Source: Candidatus Poribacteria bacterium
Lineage (GTDB): Bacteria > Poribacteria > WGA-4E > WGA-3G
NCBI GenBank assembly: GCA_003635195.1
Contig: PYIY01000142.1
Span: 1 to 64,000, forward strand
Reading direction: 5' to 3'
DNA length: 64,000 bases
Part shown: one piece after another, positions 26,308-35,105 of the stretch
Layout of the letters: each line of letters opens with the position of its first letter
How positions within the stretch are numbered: position 1 is the first letter of the stretch
Program-made: the position numbers and the translations under genes
The notes under the pieces: model-generated
Databases searched by the model: none
Seen by the model: the letters and a program-made list of their open reading frames with translations, nothing else
Told to the model about the DNA's origin: nothing

Positions 26308-28248
26308 ATGGCTTTGGGAATCATCTTTGGCGAAACATCAACACGGGAATTTTATTTTTTATTTGGAGACGCAGATGGACAGCGTCAAAATCAATTAAAA
26401 TTTGCCTATGTTCAAGTTAATTTGCAAGAAGAAGGTAGGATTGTTGTTGCTAGCGTCGTTGACGTGAATACTGATAATCCACTTTTGGCAAAGGATACGG
26501 CAAAGTTTTATTCAGAGGCAGAAGGGACTGGGATTACACTTCCAGATCTAATGTCACGTCGGTTTACCCTGTACCAAGCAAAGTGTGAAGTTATTGGCAT
26601 ATATGACAGTGAGAGAAAAGAGATCAATCCTTTAACCCAGCCGATAAGACCTGGAGAGAAAGTAGAACTGTTATCTGAAGAGGTCCTAAACGAGCTCTTT
26701 TCAGAAAATGTGCCATGGCACCTCCGCCTCGGATATGTTGAAACCCCTGGCATACAAACACAAGCCCAAGTTTCTTTGAACGCTGACTCAATTCTTACCA
26801 TGCATGCCAGTGTTTTCGGTATGACAGGGATGGGAAAAACAACCACAACAGCTGTGCTTTTAGAGGAATTAATGTTCCGAGGAGCAAAGACCATTGTATT
26901 TGATCCACATGCTGATTATGTTAACCTTGATCAGATGCGTCAAGGTCTGTATGAAGACCATTTCCAGGAGAGGGTGGAAAATGATCTAGACTTGAAGAAA
27001 AAAATCTCAGAATATAGGGATTATATGAAGGAGCGTTGGGGCGACAAAGTTACACCTTGGAATGATTTTGATTTATCTTACAATGGTTTTGAAAGTGTGG
27101 ACAGTCCGGCAGAATTGACTGATAAGAATATATTCTATCGCTGGTTAAATTTTTGTGTGATTAAGGATAGGAATTTAATGATTGATTTTGCACGAACATC
27201 TAACGATTTGGATACTCAACTAGATAATGTTATTAGCAGAATTCGGGAACTCAATTTGGGGGAAGAGGTTCCTAATGAACTCGTTGGGCGGAGGTTGGCT
27301 ATCAAGTTTAAGGCCTTTCCAACCATTCAAGTGTATGAGGGTAAAAGTCCCTATTTCACTATGAGATTGATTGAAGCAATAGCTGGAGAGGGGTTTACAG
27401 AAGCCCAAGAAGGGTATATGATTGAGTGGCTCACGACATTACCACAGAACGACCTAGCGGATAGAAATCTACTTAATCACCTTGACACAAGGGCGGATCG
27501 AATGCCACTTGTAAATAATAGACCTAATTCCTCGCAAGCTCCACTGAAGCGAATTATTAATAGAGCAAATCGTACCACTAATTCTTTGATAGCACGGGGT
27601 TGTAAATCTTTGGATGTTACTCAATTCGTCAATGATTTTTGTGAAAATACAGGGAAGTTATCTAAAGTAACAACAGCGATATTTGATTTGTCAGATTTGG
27701 AAAACGATCATGCAAGGCGAGCTTTAATTTACGCTGTTATGGAATTTGCTTTTGACAGGTATAAATCAAAACATTTGAGAATGGGTGAAAATGCTCATCC
27801 AGTGTTGTTTGCTCTTGAAGAAGCAAGGACATTAATCCCGCGTCAGGAAGAAAGTAGTACTACCGGTGAAATGCACCCCGCGACAAGAGCTGCACGACTT
27901 GCAGCTCGGCAAATCGCAACCGAAGGGAGGAAAATGGGGCTTGGTATGCTTGTTATTTCGCAAAAACCTGCTGCCGTGGATCCATTGACTGTTTCCCAAG
28001 CCAACACGATGATTTTGCACCGAGTCATTAACCCTGATGATCAGGCGTACATCCGAACCGTCAGTGAGTCTCTATCAAATGAGAATTTGAACACATTGAA
28101 AACGGTTGATGCAGGTGTTGCTATCGTTACAGGAAATGCCTTGAAAACTAGTGAAATGTCTCCGTTGGTCAAAATTAGAGATAGATACAGTGAGCCCGGA
28201 ACTCCTAAGCCTAGCCCAATACAAACCTTGTGGGAGGAGAGGTCTTGA
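26308..28248 (+). CDS. herA: HerA-like DNA translocase ATPase (DUF87)
   Basis: 646 residues from the ATG at 26308, which follows GAGGGAG by eight bases. A GTG at 26251 would overlap nurA by 44 bases. Residues 1-125 are a HAS-barrel-like beta domain (LGIIFGETSTREFYFLF). Walker A is FGMTGMGKTTTTAVLLEEL near 170-180, followed by TIVFDPHADY. Walker B is HPVLFALEEARTLIP near 505, sensor/arginine region is GMLVISQKPAAVDPLTVSQA near 550, and NTMILHRVINPDDQAYI follows. HerA forms a hexamer that pumps DNA into NurA. The pair is followed 24 bases later by a TGT-like gene, so three genes form one unit. Confidence 0.9.
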   Translation: MALGIIFGETSTREFYFLFGDADGQRQNQLKFAYVQVNLQEEGRIVVASVVDVNTDNPLLAKDTAKFYSEAEGTGITLPDLMSRRFTLYQAKCEVIGIYDSERKEINPLTQPIRPGEKVELLSEEVLNELFSENVPWHLRLGYVETPGIQTQAQVSLNADSILTMHASVFGMTGMGKTTTTAVLLEELMFRGAKTIVFDPHADYVNLDQMRQGLYEDHFQERVENDLDLKKKISEYRDYMKERWGDKVTPWNDFDLSYNGFESVDSPAELTDKNIFYRWLNFCVIKDRNLMIDFARTSNDLDTQLDNVISRIRELNLGEEVPNELVGRRLAIKFKAFPTIQVYEGKSPYFTMRLIEAIAGEGFTEAQEGYMIEWLTTLPQNDLADRNLLNHLDTRADRMPLVNNRPNSSQAPLKRIINRANRTTNSLIARGCKSLDVTQFVNDFCENTGKLSKVTTAIFDLSDLENDHARRALIYAVMEFAFDRYKSKHLRMGENAHPVLFALEEARTLIPRQEESSTTGEMHPATRAARLAARQIATEGRKMGLGMLVISQKPAAVDPLTVSQANTMILHRVINPDDQAYIRTVSESLSNENLNTLKTVDAGVAIVTGNALKTSEMSPLVKIRDRYSEPGTPKPSPIQTLWEERS

Positions 28249-28272
28249 GCGTTCACAGTGGTATGAATTTGA

Positions 28273-30036
28273 ATGGAAATACTGCGTGGGACAAAAATAA
28301 TAATTATGTCAGAATGTTTACAAACTAGCCTGCAACAATCTGCTGGGGGGTATTTACTGATTTTAGGGTGTTCCAGCAAGAAACGTGAGGATTATGGACG
28401 CGCCCCGGCACTTGAAATTTATGATGGCCCAAACTTTGAAACGCTCCGAAAGTACTTTAGGGAAAACGGATGGCCCCCCGGTCTTATAATAAAAATTATC
28501 TCTGCTAAATATAAAATCATTGATGCTACAACACTTATTGAGCCGTATGACGAGCGATTGGACAAAGAAACAGCGAAAGAAATGAGGCAGCAAGTAAGGT
28601 ATCATTTAAAAAAAATCGAGCATCCAGAATCTGTTTTCGTCAATATGGGTAAAGACTACCTACCCGCAGTTTCCTGCATTAAGACGTTATTTGATCCTGA
28701 CAGAATTGAGTATGCGAACGGTGGGTATGTCCAAAAACGTCAAGAACTTAAACAGTGGCTTGAACGCTTGCCAAATAGCACTGCTACAGTTAATTCTCAA
28801 AAACAATCAGGTAGGTATCCACTTTACTTCTTTCCAGATTGGGATGATTATGTTTACGAACCCTTTCGAGAAGAGGAAACAGATGAAGATCGGAGTCCTG
28901 AAAAGAGGAAGTATGCTCATGAGATTTTTGAGGATGATCCTCCTTATGATGGTCTGTTGGTTAGTCTTGCCCAATTAAGAATTCGGAATGGACGGCTTAG
29001 CCATCTTGGTAAAAATAACTCGCCCAATTTTCGAGGGGAGATGCGGGTTCCTGATAGGCTGTTATTATTTGGCGATTGCGGAGCTTTTTCATACATTGAC
29101 GACCCGAAACCCTCTCTTTCCTGCGAAAAAGCAGCTTCTTTATATGATCAATTTGGTTTTGATTTGGGAACGTCTGTTGATCATATCCCAATTTCGTCCA
29201 TATCGAAAGAAAAACAAAGATATAGAATGAACTTAACGGCAGAATATGCCAAAAAGTTTTTAGAAATTCATCGCAAACACGACTACCAGTTTGATCCAAT
29301 TGGCAGCATACAAGGCATTACTGCCAAACATTACGCTAAATTTGCTAGTGAATATGTTGAATGGGGATATAAGCATATTGCATTAGGTGGACTGGTACGT
29401 AGACAAGATTCAGAAATTTTGGAAATAGTCACTGCGGTTCGAGAAGCCTTACAGAGACATACCCGTGGTAAAGATGAAAATATCTGGATTCATCTTTTTG
29501 GCATTCTGAGACCGAATCTTCAACCAATCTTTAGACATCTTGGCGTTTCGAGTTTCGACAGCGCATCTTACTTGAGAAAAGCATGGGCATGTCCAAGTAG
29601 GAATTATTTTATGGACGATGGAAAATATGGAAAGTGGTATGGTAGCATCCGAGTGCCCTTTAGTACATCAAAACCGATGCGCGAAGTTGCGGAATCTGAT
29701 CCTAAGTTTTCTAATAATGGTGCTATGCAGCAATTGGAAAAAGAATGCCTCACGAACCTTAAACTCTTTGATGATAAGAAAATATCAGAGCAAGAAGTTC
29801 TTGAGAGCGTTAATGAATACAGTGATTTGCTTCAACGAAAGAAAACATATAATCACTTTTCTAAAAGACATCAGGAATTACTGAGTGAACGCCCTTGGAA
29901 AAAATGTAAATGTAAAGTATGTAAAGATGCTGGAATCAATATTGTAGTCTTCAGAGGTGCAAATCGTAACAGGAGAAGAGGCTTCCATAATACTTGGGTG
30001 TTTTATCATAAGATTTTGAGTAGAGTGCGTAAGTAA
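28273..30036 (+). CDS. DUF6884 + tRNA-guanine-transglycosylase-like protein (DpdA/TgtA5-type)
   Basis: 587 residues; the start may instead be the ATG at 28306, and neither has a strong ribosome site. Residues 25-140 are a DUF6884-like domain (LILGCSSKKRED, IIKIISAKYKIID, LIEPYDERL). Residues 255-470 follow the TGT barrel: LLFGDCGAFSYID with Asp268 at the TGT DSGGFQ position, LGTSVDHIPI, IALGGLVRRQDS matching the AIGGL substrate loop, and GVSSFDSASYLRKA with Asp429 at the nucleophile site. The C-terminus has CKCKVC plus a His 21 residues on, the TGT zinc site. TGTs swap guanine for 7-deazaguanines; DpdA relatives do so in DNA. The fusion and the NurA-HerA context suggest DNA rather than tRNA as target. 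Fold confident, substrate inferred. Confidence 0.8.
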   Translation: MEILRGTKIIIMSECLQTSLQQSAGGYLLILGCSSKKREDYGRAPALEIYDGPNFETLRKYFRENGWPPGLIIKIISAKYKIIDATTLIEPYDERLDKETAKEMRQQVRYHLKKIEHPESVFVNMGKDYLPAVSCIKTLFDPDRIEYANGGYVQKRQELKQWLERLPNSTATVNSQKQSGRYPLYFFPDWDDYVYEPFREEETDEDRSPEKRKYAHEIFEDDPPYDGLLVSLAQLRIRNGRLSHLGKNNSPNFRGEMRVPDRLLLFGDCGAFSYIDDPKPSLSCEKAASLYDQFGFDLGTSVDHIPISSISKEKQRYRMNLTAEYAKKFLEIHRKHDYQFDPIGSIQGITAKHYAKFASEYVEWGYKHIALGGLVRRQDSEILEIVTAVREALQRHTRGKDENIWIHLFGILRPNLQPIFRHLGVSSFDSASYLRKAWACPSRNYFMDDGKYGKWYGSIRVPFSTSKPMREVAESDPKFSNNGAMQQLEKECLTNLKLFDDKKISEQEVLESVNEYSDLLQRKKTYNHFSKRHQELLSERPWKKCKCKVCKDAGINIVVFRGANRNRRRGFHNTWVFYHKILSRVRK

Positions 30037-30090
30037 AAGTCTTCAAAGAAGTAGGGTGTGTAATTCTCACATGTAAATGAGGTAGTCTCT

Positions 30091-30399
30091 ATGGCAAAAA
30101 CAGAAGTTGAAGTCCAATTCACATTTACACTTCCTATTGACGAAAGTCTGTTACAACACAAAAGCGATGCGGAACGTAAGGCGAAAGAGGCTTTTGTACT
30201 TGAGTTGCTTCGGCACGGGGATATCAGTGCAGGTAAAGCAGCAAAACTTCTTGATATTTCTCGGTGGGATCTCTCAGACTTGATGTCTGAGGCTGGAATT
30301 TCTCCTTTTGCTGAGGTTACCGCTGAAGAATTAGCAGCTGAAGTTGAAACTGCCTTGAAGGCTTTGAATAACCAAGATGATGAAGGTCGTCACGAATAG
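30091..30399 (+). CDS. UPF0175 family antitoxin
   Basis: 102 residues; GAGG lies eight bases before the ATG. The C-terminal half has the UPF0175 signature LELLRHGDISAGKAAKLLDI then SRWDLSDLMSEAGISPF near residues 48-80, a helix-turn-helix-like DNA-binding unit. The first 30 residues form beta strands. UPF0175 proteins are antitoxins that neutralise DUF3368 PIN-like toxins. Its end overlaps the toxin gene by 23 bases, which supports tight co-expression. It probably represses its own promoter, as is usual for such modules. Confidence 0.88.
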   Translation: MAKTEVEVQFTFTLPIDESLLQHKSDAERKAKEAFVLELLRHGDISAGKAAKLLDISRWDLSDLMSEAGISPFAEVTAEELAAEVETALKALNNQDDEGRHE

Positions 30400-30868
30400 T
30401 ACACCCTTAATTGAACTCTCGAAAATCAAGCAGTTGAATCCTCTCCGAGAGGTGTCCGGTACAATCCTTATTCCAGAAGAAGTTTACGTCGAAGTGGTCA
30501 TTGATGGGATTGGGAAACAAGGTGCTGCAGAAGTAAAAGCAGCGGAATGGATCCAATGTCAATCAGTAGCTGACAAAGATCAAATCAGTATCCTTCAAAC
30601 CCGACACTCACTTCATTTAGGTGAATCTGCGACTATTGTTCTTGCTAAAGAAGTTAAAGCAGAACAGGTGATTCTTGATGACAATGCTGCGAGGCGAGAG
30701 GCAGTAGCACGAGGATTGCCTGTTATAGGTACAGTGGGTGTTTTCCTTGTTGCCAAGACCCAAAGTGTAATTCCTGTTGTTAGACCGATACTTGATAATC
30801 TTCGTGCCCAAGGGACACGGATTAGTCACGATCTCTATTATCAAGTAATAGCGGAAGCAGATGAATAA
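30377..30868 (+). CDS. DUF3368 PIN-like toxin
   Basis: 163 residues. The start VVTNSTPLIELSKIKQLNPL matches the DUF3368 opening 'SNTSPLI.L'. The mid part LHLGESATIVLAKEVKAEQV near residue 78 and VILDDNAARREAVARGLPV near 98 carry the conserved Glu and Asp-Asp of the PIN-like active site, followed by GTVGVFLVAK. In this copy Asp5 of the usual VSDAS/VxDTS motif is replaced by Asn (TNSTP), as in many DUF3368 proteins. The frame starts inside the antitoxin gene. Likely an RNase toxin of a UPF0175/DUF3368 pair beside the NurA-HerA unit. Confidence 0.88.
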   Translation: MMKVVTNSTPLIELSKIKQLNPLREVSGTILIPEEVYVEVVIDGIGKQGAAEVKAAEWIQCQSVADKDQISILQTRHSLHLGESATIVLAKEVKAEQVILDDNAARREAVARGLPVIGTVGVFLVAKTQSVIPVVRPILDNLRAQGTRISHDLYYQVIAEADE

Positions 30869-30903
30869 TAGAAAACAACTCAATAGAGAAACGAAAGACC
30901 ACT

Positions 30904-32106
30904 ATGCGTATACTCTGTGCCAACGTAGGTAGCACCTCATTCAAATACCAAATTATTGATATGGCAACCACGACCTCTCTCGTCAAGGGAGGCGTGGAAC
31001 GTATCGGTAACTCGCCATCTGCCTTCACGCATGCTGTGCCGGGGAAACCTGCCCGCGAAGGCGAAATCGATGCACCGACGCATACTGCCGCTATCGCGCA
31101 CGCGATGGACCTGATTACCGATGCCGAAGTCGGATGCTTTGAAGATTTAGGACAGTTGGACGGCGTTGGATTCAAAACGATTCTTGCCAAGGGGTATTGG
31201 CGTTCGGCGCGAATTACTGAAGATGTGATCGCTGCACTGGAGACATCTACACCGCTCGCACCGATGCATAACCCTGCCTATATTGCCTCTATCCGTGCCT
31301 TTCAGGAGCTGCTGCCATCCACACCGCTCGTTGCAGTTTTTGAGACATGGTTCCATCAGACGATCCCTGATTACGCCGCCGAGTTCGGAGTACCGCGCTT
31401 CTGGGTAGAGCAACACGACATCCGTCGCTACGGCTACCACGGTGCTTCTCACCGCTATATCTCTGAACGCGTGCCGCAACTACTCGGACGGGAATCTGGA
31501 GAAGGGCTGCGTATTATTTCGTGTCATCTCGGCGGCAGTTCGTCTCTCTGTGCCATCAAAGACGGCGCGTCTATTGATACATCGATGGGAACGTCTACGC
31601 AATACGGGATGATCCAGTCTACCCGTTGCGGCGAGTTAGATGCGTTTGCTGTGCTGTATATGCTTGACCAAGAGGGGTTTTCTACTGATGAGATCCGTCG
31701 TCAACTGATTGAGGATTCCGGGTTGAAGGGGATCTCTGGCACGAGTGGAGATATGCGTGATATAGAGGCAGCAATCACAGCAGGCAATGATAACGCGCGT
31801 TTAGCATTGGAGACTTACGTTTACGGAGTAAAAAAATATATCGGTGCGTATATCGCCGCATTGGAGGGTGTGGATGTGATCGCTTTTGCTGGTGGTATCG
31901 GAGAGAAAAGCGGGGTAACACGCGCGAAAATTTGCGAGGGACTTGAGTGGTGCGGCATTCACTTAGATACAACAAAAAATGTCCAAGCGACTGGCGAAGC
32001 AGATCTTTCAACGGAAGACAGTCGCGCCAAGATTCTCGTTGTCTCTACGAATGAGGAGCTCATTGTGTCGCGTGAGACCGCACGCGTTCTCAAGACGTGC
32101 GATTGA
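30904..32106 (+). CDS. Acetate/propionate kinase family protein, divergent
   Basis: 400 residues. The ASKHA fold of acetate kinase is clear: Asn7 in CANVGSTSFKYQIID, LAPMHNPAYIASI near residue 120 (His), IRRYGYHGASHRYISERVP near 175 (His), CHLGGSSSLCAIKDGASIDT near 203, GMIQSTRCGELD near 240 (Arg) and STNEELIVSRETARVL near 380 (Glu). It departs from the family at the usual HRVVHGG segment, which here reads VGFKTILAKGYW, so the catalytic Arg91 of E. coli AckA has no equivalent. No phosphate acetyltransferase gene is nearby. It may phosphorylate a different carboxylic acid. Fold strong, substrate uncertain. Confidence 0.85.
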   Translation: MRILCANVGSTSFKYQIIDMATTTSLVKGGVERIGNSPSAFTHAVPGKPAREGEIDAPTHTAAIAHAMDLITDAEVGCFEDLGQLDGVGFKTILAKGYWRSARITEDVIAALETSTPLAPMHNPAYIASIRAFQELLPSTPLVAVFETWFHQTIPDYAAEFGVPRFWVEQHDIRRYGYHGASHRYISERVPQLLGRESGEGLRIISCHLGGSSSLCAIKDGASIDTSMGTSTQYGMIQSTRCGELDAFAVLYMLDQEGFSTDEIRRQLIEDSGLKGISGTSGDMRDIEAAITAGNDNARLALETYVYGVKKYIGAYIAALEGVDVIAFAGGIGEKSGVTRAKICEGLEWCGIHLDTTKNVQATGEADLSTEDSRAKILVVSTNEELIVSRETARVLKTCD

Positions 32107-32175
32107 TAGGCATCGCGAGCGACAAGAAACCCCCAAGCAAAAACACTCGCTCCTACAAGCGGACCAGAACGCATT

Positions 32176-32970
32176 TCACATCAGGTATTCTCGCTCCCGG
32201 AAAATTCGGATAGCGAGCCACAGCAAACCTACTGTTAACAGGAAAATTACGAGGAGTGCTACCCACGCTGGCACTGGCGATCTACCGAGAAGGTCATCTG
32301 ATAAGCCGCGAGACAGCTTATAACGCGGAAATACAGTGAAAAGGTAGTGTGATATGGAGAGCCTCTTGATTCCCGCCTGTAAGAATGGTGCTGCGGTAAT
32401 ACGTTCCCATCCCAATACAAATAACAACCCCCATAGGACGGGGTGCTTGAATCTCGCTGCTAATACGGCAGCGAATGCGCCATAAGTTAACAGGGACAAC
32501 GCCATTGACGCGGTATACCGCAGACTCATACCTAAATGGAATAGGATGTTTTTGTCCAGTTTTGCGTGTGTCGCGACAATACCGGTTAAAATCAGGTGGG
32601 AACTGGCGATGATGGCGAGGCTGCCAACGAGGTAGGCGGCGAACTTGCTGAGCAGAATCATCGATTTGCGGAGTGGGCGCGTTTGAAGATAGGTTAACCC
32701 TTTACCGTCAATTTCGTCGGAGATGATTGCGGTCCCATAGAAAATTGCGCATAAGTTTACCAAAAGCCCATACAGGATGAGCGTTATCTGCGGTATGAAT
32801 CCGTTGACGCCGACCCTACTTCCCACTGTAAACCGGAATATGAGAGCGATAAAAAGCGATAACGCGCAGCCGAGCAAAATCAGCACAGTTCGGCGGCTCC
32901 AGAACATCTGGCGCAATGTTACCTTAAAGAGTGCGAGATAGGCAGGGAGTGTGTTTACTTTGGTTGCCAT
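32176..32970 (-). CDS. ABC-2 type permease, lone subunit
   Basis: 264 residues with six or so membrane segments, including TVLILLGCALSLFIALIF, ITLILYGLLVNLCAIFYGTA, LLSKFAAYLVGSLAIIASSH and VALLVIFLLTVGLLWLAIRI. The phrase ISDEIDGKGLTYLQTRPLRK near residue 85 is diagnostic of ABC-2 permeases, where the loop E-x-x-x-G-T/L-x-x-x-L-x-x-R/P-x-R/S contacts the ATPase. AAGG lies six bases before the ATG. No ATP-binding subunit is next to it, so it must pair with a protein encoded elsewhere. Export substrate unknown. Confidence 0.85.
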   Translation of the reverse strand: MATKVNTLPAYLALFKVTLRQMFWSRRTVLILLGCALSLFIALIFRFTVGSRVGVNGFIPQITLILYGLLVNLCAIFYGTAIISDEIDGKGLTYLQTRPLRKSMILLSKFAAYLVGSLAIIASSHLILTGIVATHAKLDKNILFHLGMSLRYTASMALSLLTYGAFAAVLAARFKHPVLWGLLFVLGWERITAAPFLQAGIKRLSISHYLFTVFPRYKLSRGLSDDLLGRSPVPAWVALLVIFLLTVGLLWLAIRIFREREYLM

Positions 32971-33062
32971 CTATAACCTTTCGGTGCGTGAGAGTCTTAA
33001 ACAATATTAACATTAATTTGTGGATTTGGCAAGTCTTTTAGAATTATGTTTATGGGATCGGG

Positions 33063-33092
33063 TTGCAAAATTAAATGTAAATATGTTATGAT
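33063..33092 (+). promoter_or_regulatory. Putative promoter of the dioxygenase gene at 33.3 kb
   Basis: TTGCAA at 33063-33068 and TATGAT at 33087-33092 are 18 bases apart. The predicted leader is about 185 bases long and holds the tandem repeats at 33123-33208. Confidence 0.5.
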
Positions 33093-33122
33093 ACCGTTAA
33101 TGAAATGGAAGGGTGTTTTTGC

Positions 33123-33208
33123 AATGTAATACAAGGAACGGAAATGTAATACAAGGAACGGATTTAGTCTATTCCCAGACTAAATCCAGTCTATTCCCAG
33201 ACTAAATC
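33123..33208 (+). repeat. Two tandem duplications in the leader of the dioxygenase gene
   Basis: A 20-bp unit (AATGTAATACAAGGAACGGA) is repeated perfectly or nearly so at 33123 and 33143. Next, AGTCTATTCCCAGACTAAAT occurs twice at a 22-bp period (33166 and 33188). Each copy of the second unit can fold, AGTCT pairing with AGACT. They could form alternative RNA hairpins upstream of the coding region. Confidence 0.75.
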
Positions 33209-33283
33209 TGGTATTTCTTCAATTCTACGGAGAGGCACATCAATTTTAAATCCACTTTAACGAACCGCAAGGAAATTAGAAAA

Positions 33284-34135
33284 ATGAATCAGCATGATTT
33301 CACTATGACCGATTCAGAGATTAGTTTTTTCGAGACGTTCGGTTATCTCGGTTTTCCGCAACTGATGGCGGACCGGATTACGGCGATCCAAGACGCTTTT
33401 GAAGCCGTTTGGGAGGAGAGAGGCGGCGGACATGACGGTAAACCGCACGAAGGCACCGCGCGCTCCTGTATCGTTCCATTCATCGATCAGAGCGAAGAAT
33501 TGTCATCATTGTTGGATGACCCGCGGATTTTGGCGATCGCAAAAGCACTCCTCGGCGATGATTTCAACTACATGGGAAGCGACGGCAATTTCTACGTCGG
33601 TGATACCGGATGGCACTCGGATGGCGGACATAAATTAGAAGATCCGAGGCATATTAAAATTGCGTTCTATCTGGACCCGCTAACTCACGATACCGGCGCG
33701 CTCCGCGTTATTCCGGGGAGCCATCTCTTTGGCGATAACTATGCTGATGCACTGTCTCAGCGAGTTGGTAAGAGCCAAGAGTTATGGGAAATACACGGGA
33801 AAGATGTTCCAGCAAAGGTTTTTGAAACAACCCCCGGCGATCTGGTGCTATTTAACCATAACACGAAGCACGCCGCTTTCGGCGGAGGCACACGGCGCCG
33901 GATGTTTACGATGAACCTCTGTCAACGCTATCCGGATGATAAATTAGATGCGCTGCAGGCATATATTGCTGGCTCTTCACGCTTCTGGATCGACCGAAAA
34001 TACGGCGAGAAAATGATAAGGACGGCGACCCCAGAACGCTGGATACATCTTGAACAAGTGCGGGCAAACGATGGACATCTCGCGGAACTCTCACGTCAAG
34101 CGCGGGAACGGATGAATGAACCGTCACGCGGCTAA
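33284..34135 (+). CDS. Phytanoyl-CoA dioxygenase family protein
   Basis: 283 residues. The start MTDSEISFFETFGYLGFPQL is typical of the PhyH family. The metal site is H-x-D in GDTGWHSDGGHKLEDPRHIK near residue 113, and the distal His is in LVLFNHNTKHAAFGGGTRRR near 205, with the Arg that binds 2-oxoglutarate. TGALRVIPGSHLFGDNY near 150 is the conserved PGSH segment. It shares the family but not close sequence with the dioxygenase at 11.3 kb. It overlaps the convergent epimerase gene by 12 bases at the 3' ends, so the two transcripts are antisense to each other there. Confidence 0.92.
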   Translation: MNQHDFTMTDSEISFFETFGYLGFPQLMADRITAIQDAFEAVWEERGGGHDGKPHEGTARSCIVPFIDQSEELSSLLDDPRILAIAKALLGDDFNYMGSDGNFYVGDTGWHSDGGHKLEDPRHIKIAFYLDPLTHDTGALRVIPGSHLFGDNYADALSQRVGKSQELWEIHGKDVPAKVFETTPGDLVLFNHNTKHAAFGGGTRRRMFTMNLCQRYPDDKLDALQAYIAGSSRFWIDRKYGEKMIRTATPERWIHLEQVRANDGHLAELSRQARERMNEPSRG

Positions 34136-34954
34136 TGTCTGTTGCCACGTTTTCCGTACGAACGCAATGGATTCTGTGAAGCCTTGTCGTCCTGAACGGC
34201 TGGCTTCTTCAATACTGAGCCAACCGTCATAACCTGCTTGGCTCATGTGAGAGAACACTTGCGGGATTGGTGATGCACCTGTACCGACGCGGACAGGCTC
34301 AAACACGCCGACTTCACGCAGATCGAAGATATGGACAACAACGATGCGATGAACAACCTGCTCCAGAAGTGCGAGGACATCTTCACTGAGGACAAGAGGG
34401 TTCGCAGTGTCAAAGCAGACGCCGAGCGGCGTGTCGGAAAGCGCGTCTAAGATTTCTAAGAATATTTCTGTCGGTTGTGAGAAGTCCCAATAATCCCACG
34501 GCGCGCCTTTCGTGTGGTTTTCGTAGGCGAGCGTGATACCGTATTTTTCCGCCGCGTCAAGGGCGCGGCGAAATCCATCTGTCACCCATTGCACGCCTGC
34601 TGAGCGTTCGATGCCAGGGTGGTTTTGCCCTGCTGTCACACGAATAAATTCCGCCCCTAATGCTTCCGCTAGTGCGATGTCAGCCTTCAGGTCTATTAAT
34701 TCTTGTGCGCGTTGCGCCGGATCCGGATGCGTGAAGTCAGAATAGCAGGCGAGCATGCAGGGGGTTATATTGTGCTTTTCAAGGGCGGCACGGGTCTGCT
34801 TTATTGTTTCCGCATCGCGTTCTGGAAAGAATTTAATACTGAAATCGACAGCATCTAACCCTAATTCGGCACCGAGTTGAATCCAATCGGCGACGGTACT
34901 TTTTCCTGTGAAGATGTTGTCGTAAAGAGAGACAGGGAGGCAACTAAGTCTCAT
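34124..34954 (-). CDS. Sugar phosphate isomerase/epimerase
   Basis: 276 residues; AGGA lies eight bases before the ATG. TIM-barrel features are AELGLDAVDFSIKFFPERDA near residue 30, EFIRVTAGQNHPG near 100, ITLAYENHTKGAPWDYWDFS near 140 (metal Glu), LGVCFDTANPLVLSEDVLAL near 180 (Asp), VVVHIFDLREVG near 208 (His) and DGWLSIEEASRSGRQGFTES near 245 (last Glu). The four metal ligands of the xylose-isomerase-like family are all present. Partner genes are not adjacent on the strand; the converging dioxygenase may share a pathway. The substrate is unknown. Confidence 0.9.
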   Translation of the reverse strand: MRLSCLPVSLYDNIFTGKSTVADWIQLGAELGLDAVDFSIKFFPERDAETIKQTRAALEKHNITPCMLACYSDFTHPDPAQRAQELIDLKADIALAEALGAEFIRVTAGQNHPGIERSAGVQWVTDGFRRALDAAEKYGITLAYENHTKGAPWDYWDFSQPTEIFLEILDALSDTPLGVCFDTANPLVLSEDVLALLEQVVHRIVVVHIFDLREVGVFEPVRVGTGASPIPQVFSHMSQAGYDGWLSIEEASRSGRQGFTESIAFVRKTWQQTLAA

Positions 34955-35105
34955 TGTTGTTTTCCTTAAGTGAGGTAAGTTGTTTTATCCTAACAGTGTA
35001 TCTTGAAAATTTCAAGGGTTATGTCTTTTTATAGGGGTGACACTGCTGATGGGTGATGGCTGACGGCTATTCCTCTGACAGCTAACCACTGACAACTGGG
35101 TACTC

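Noticed and set aside
33123..33208. A possible minimal CRISPR array
   Set aside because: Two units only for each of two different repeats, no spacers of constant length and no cas genes in the window.
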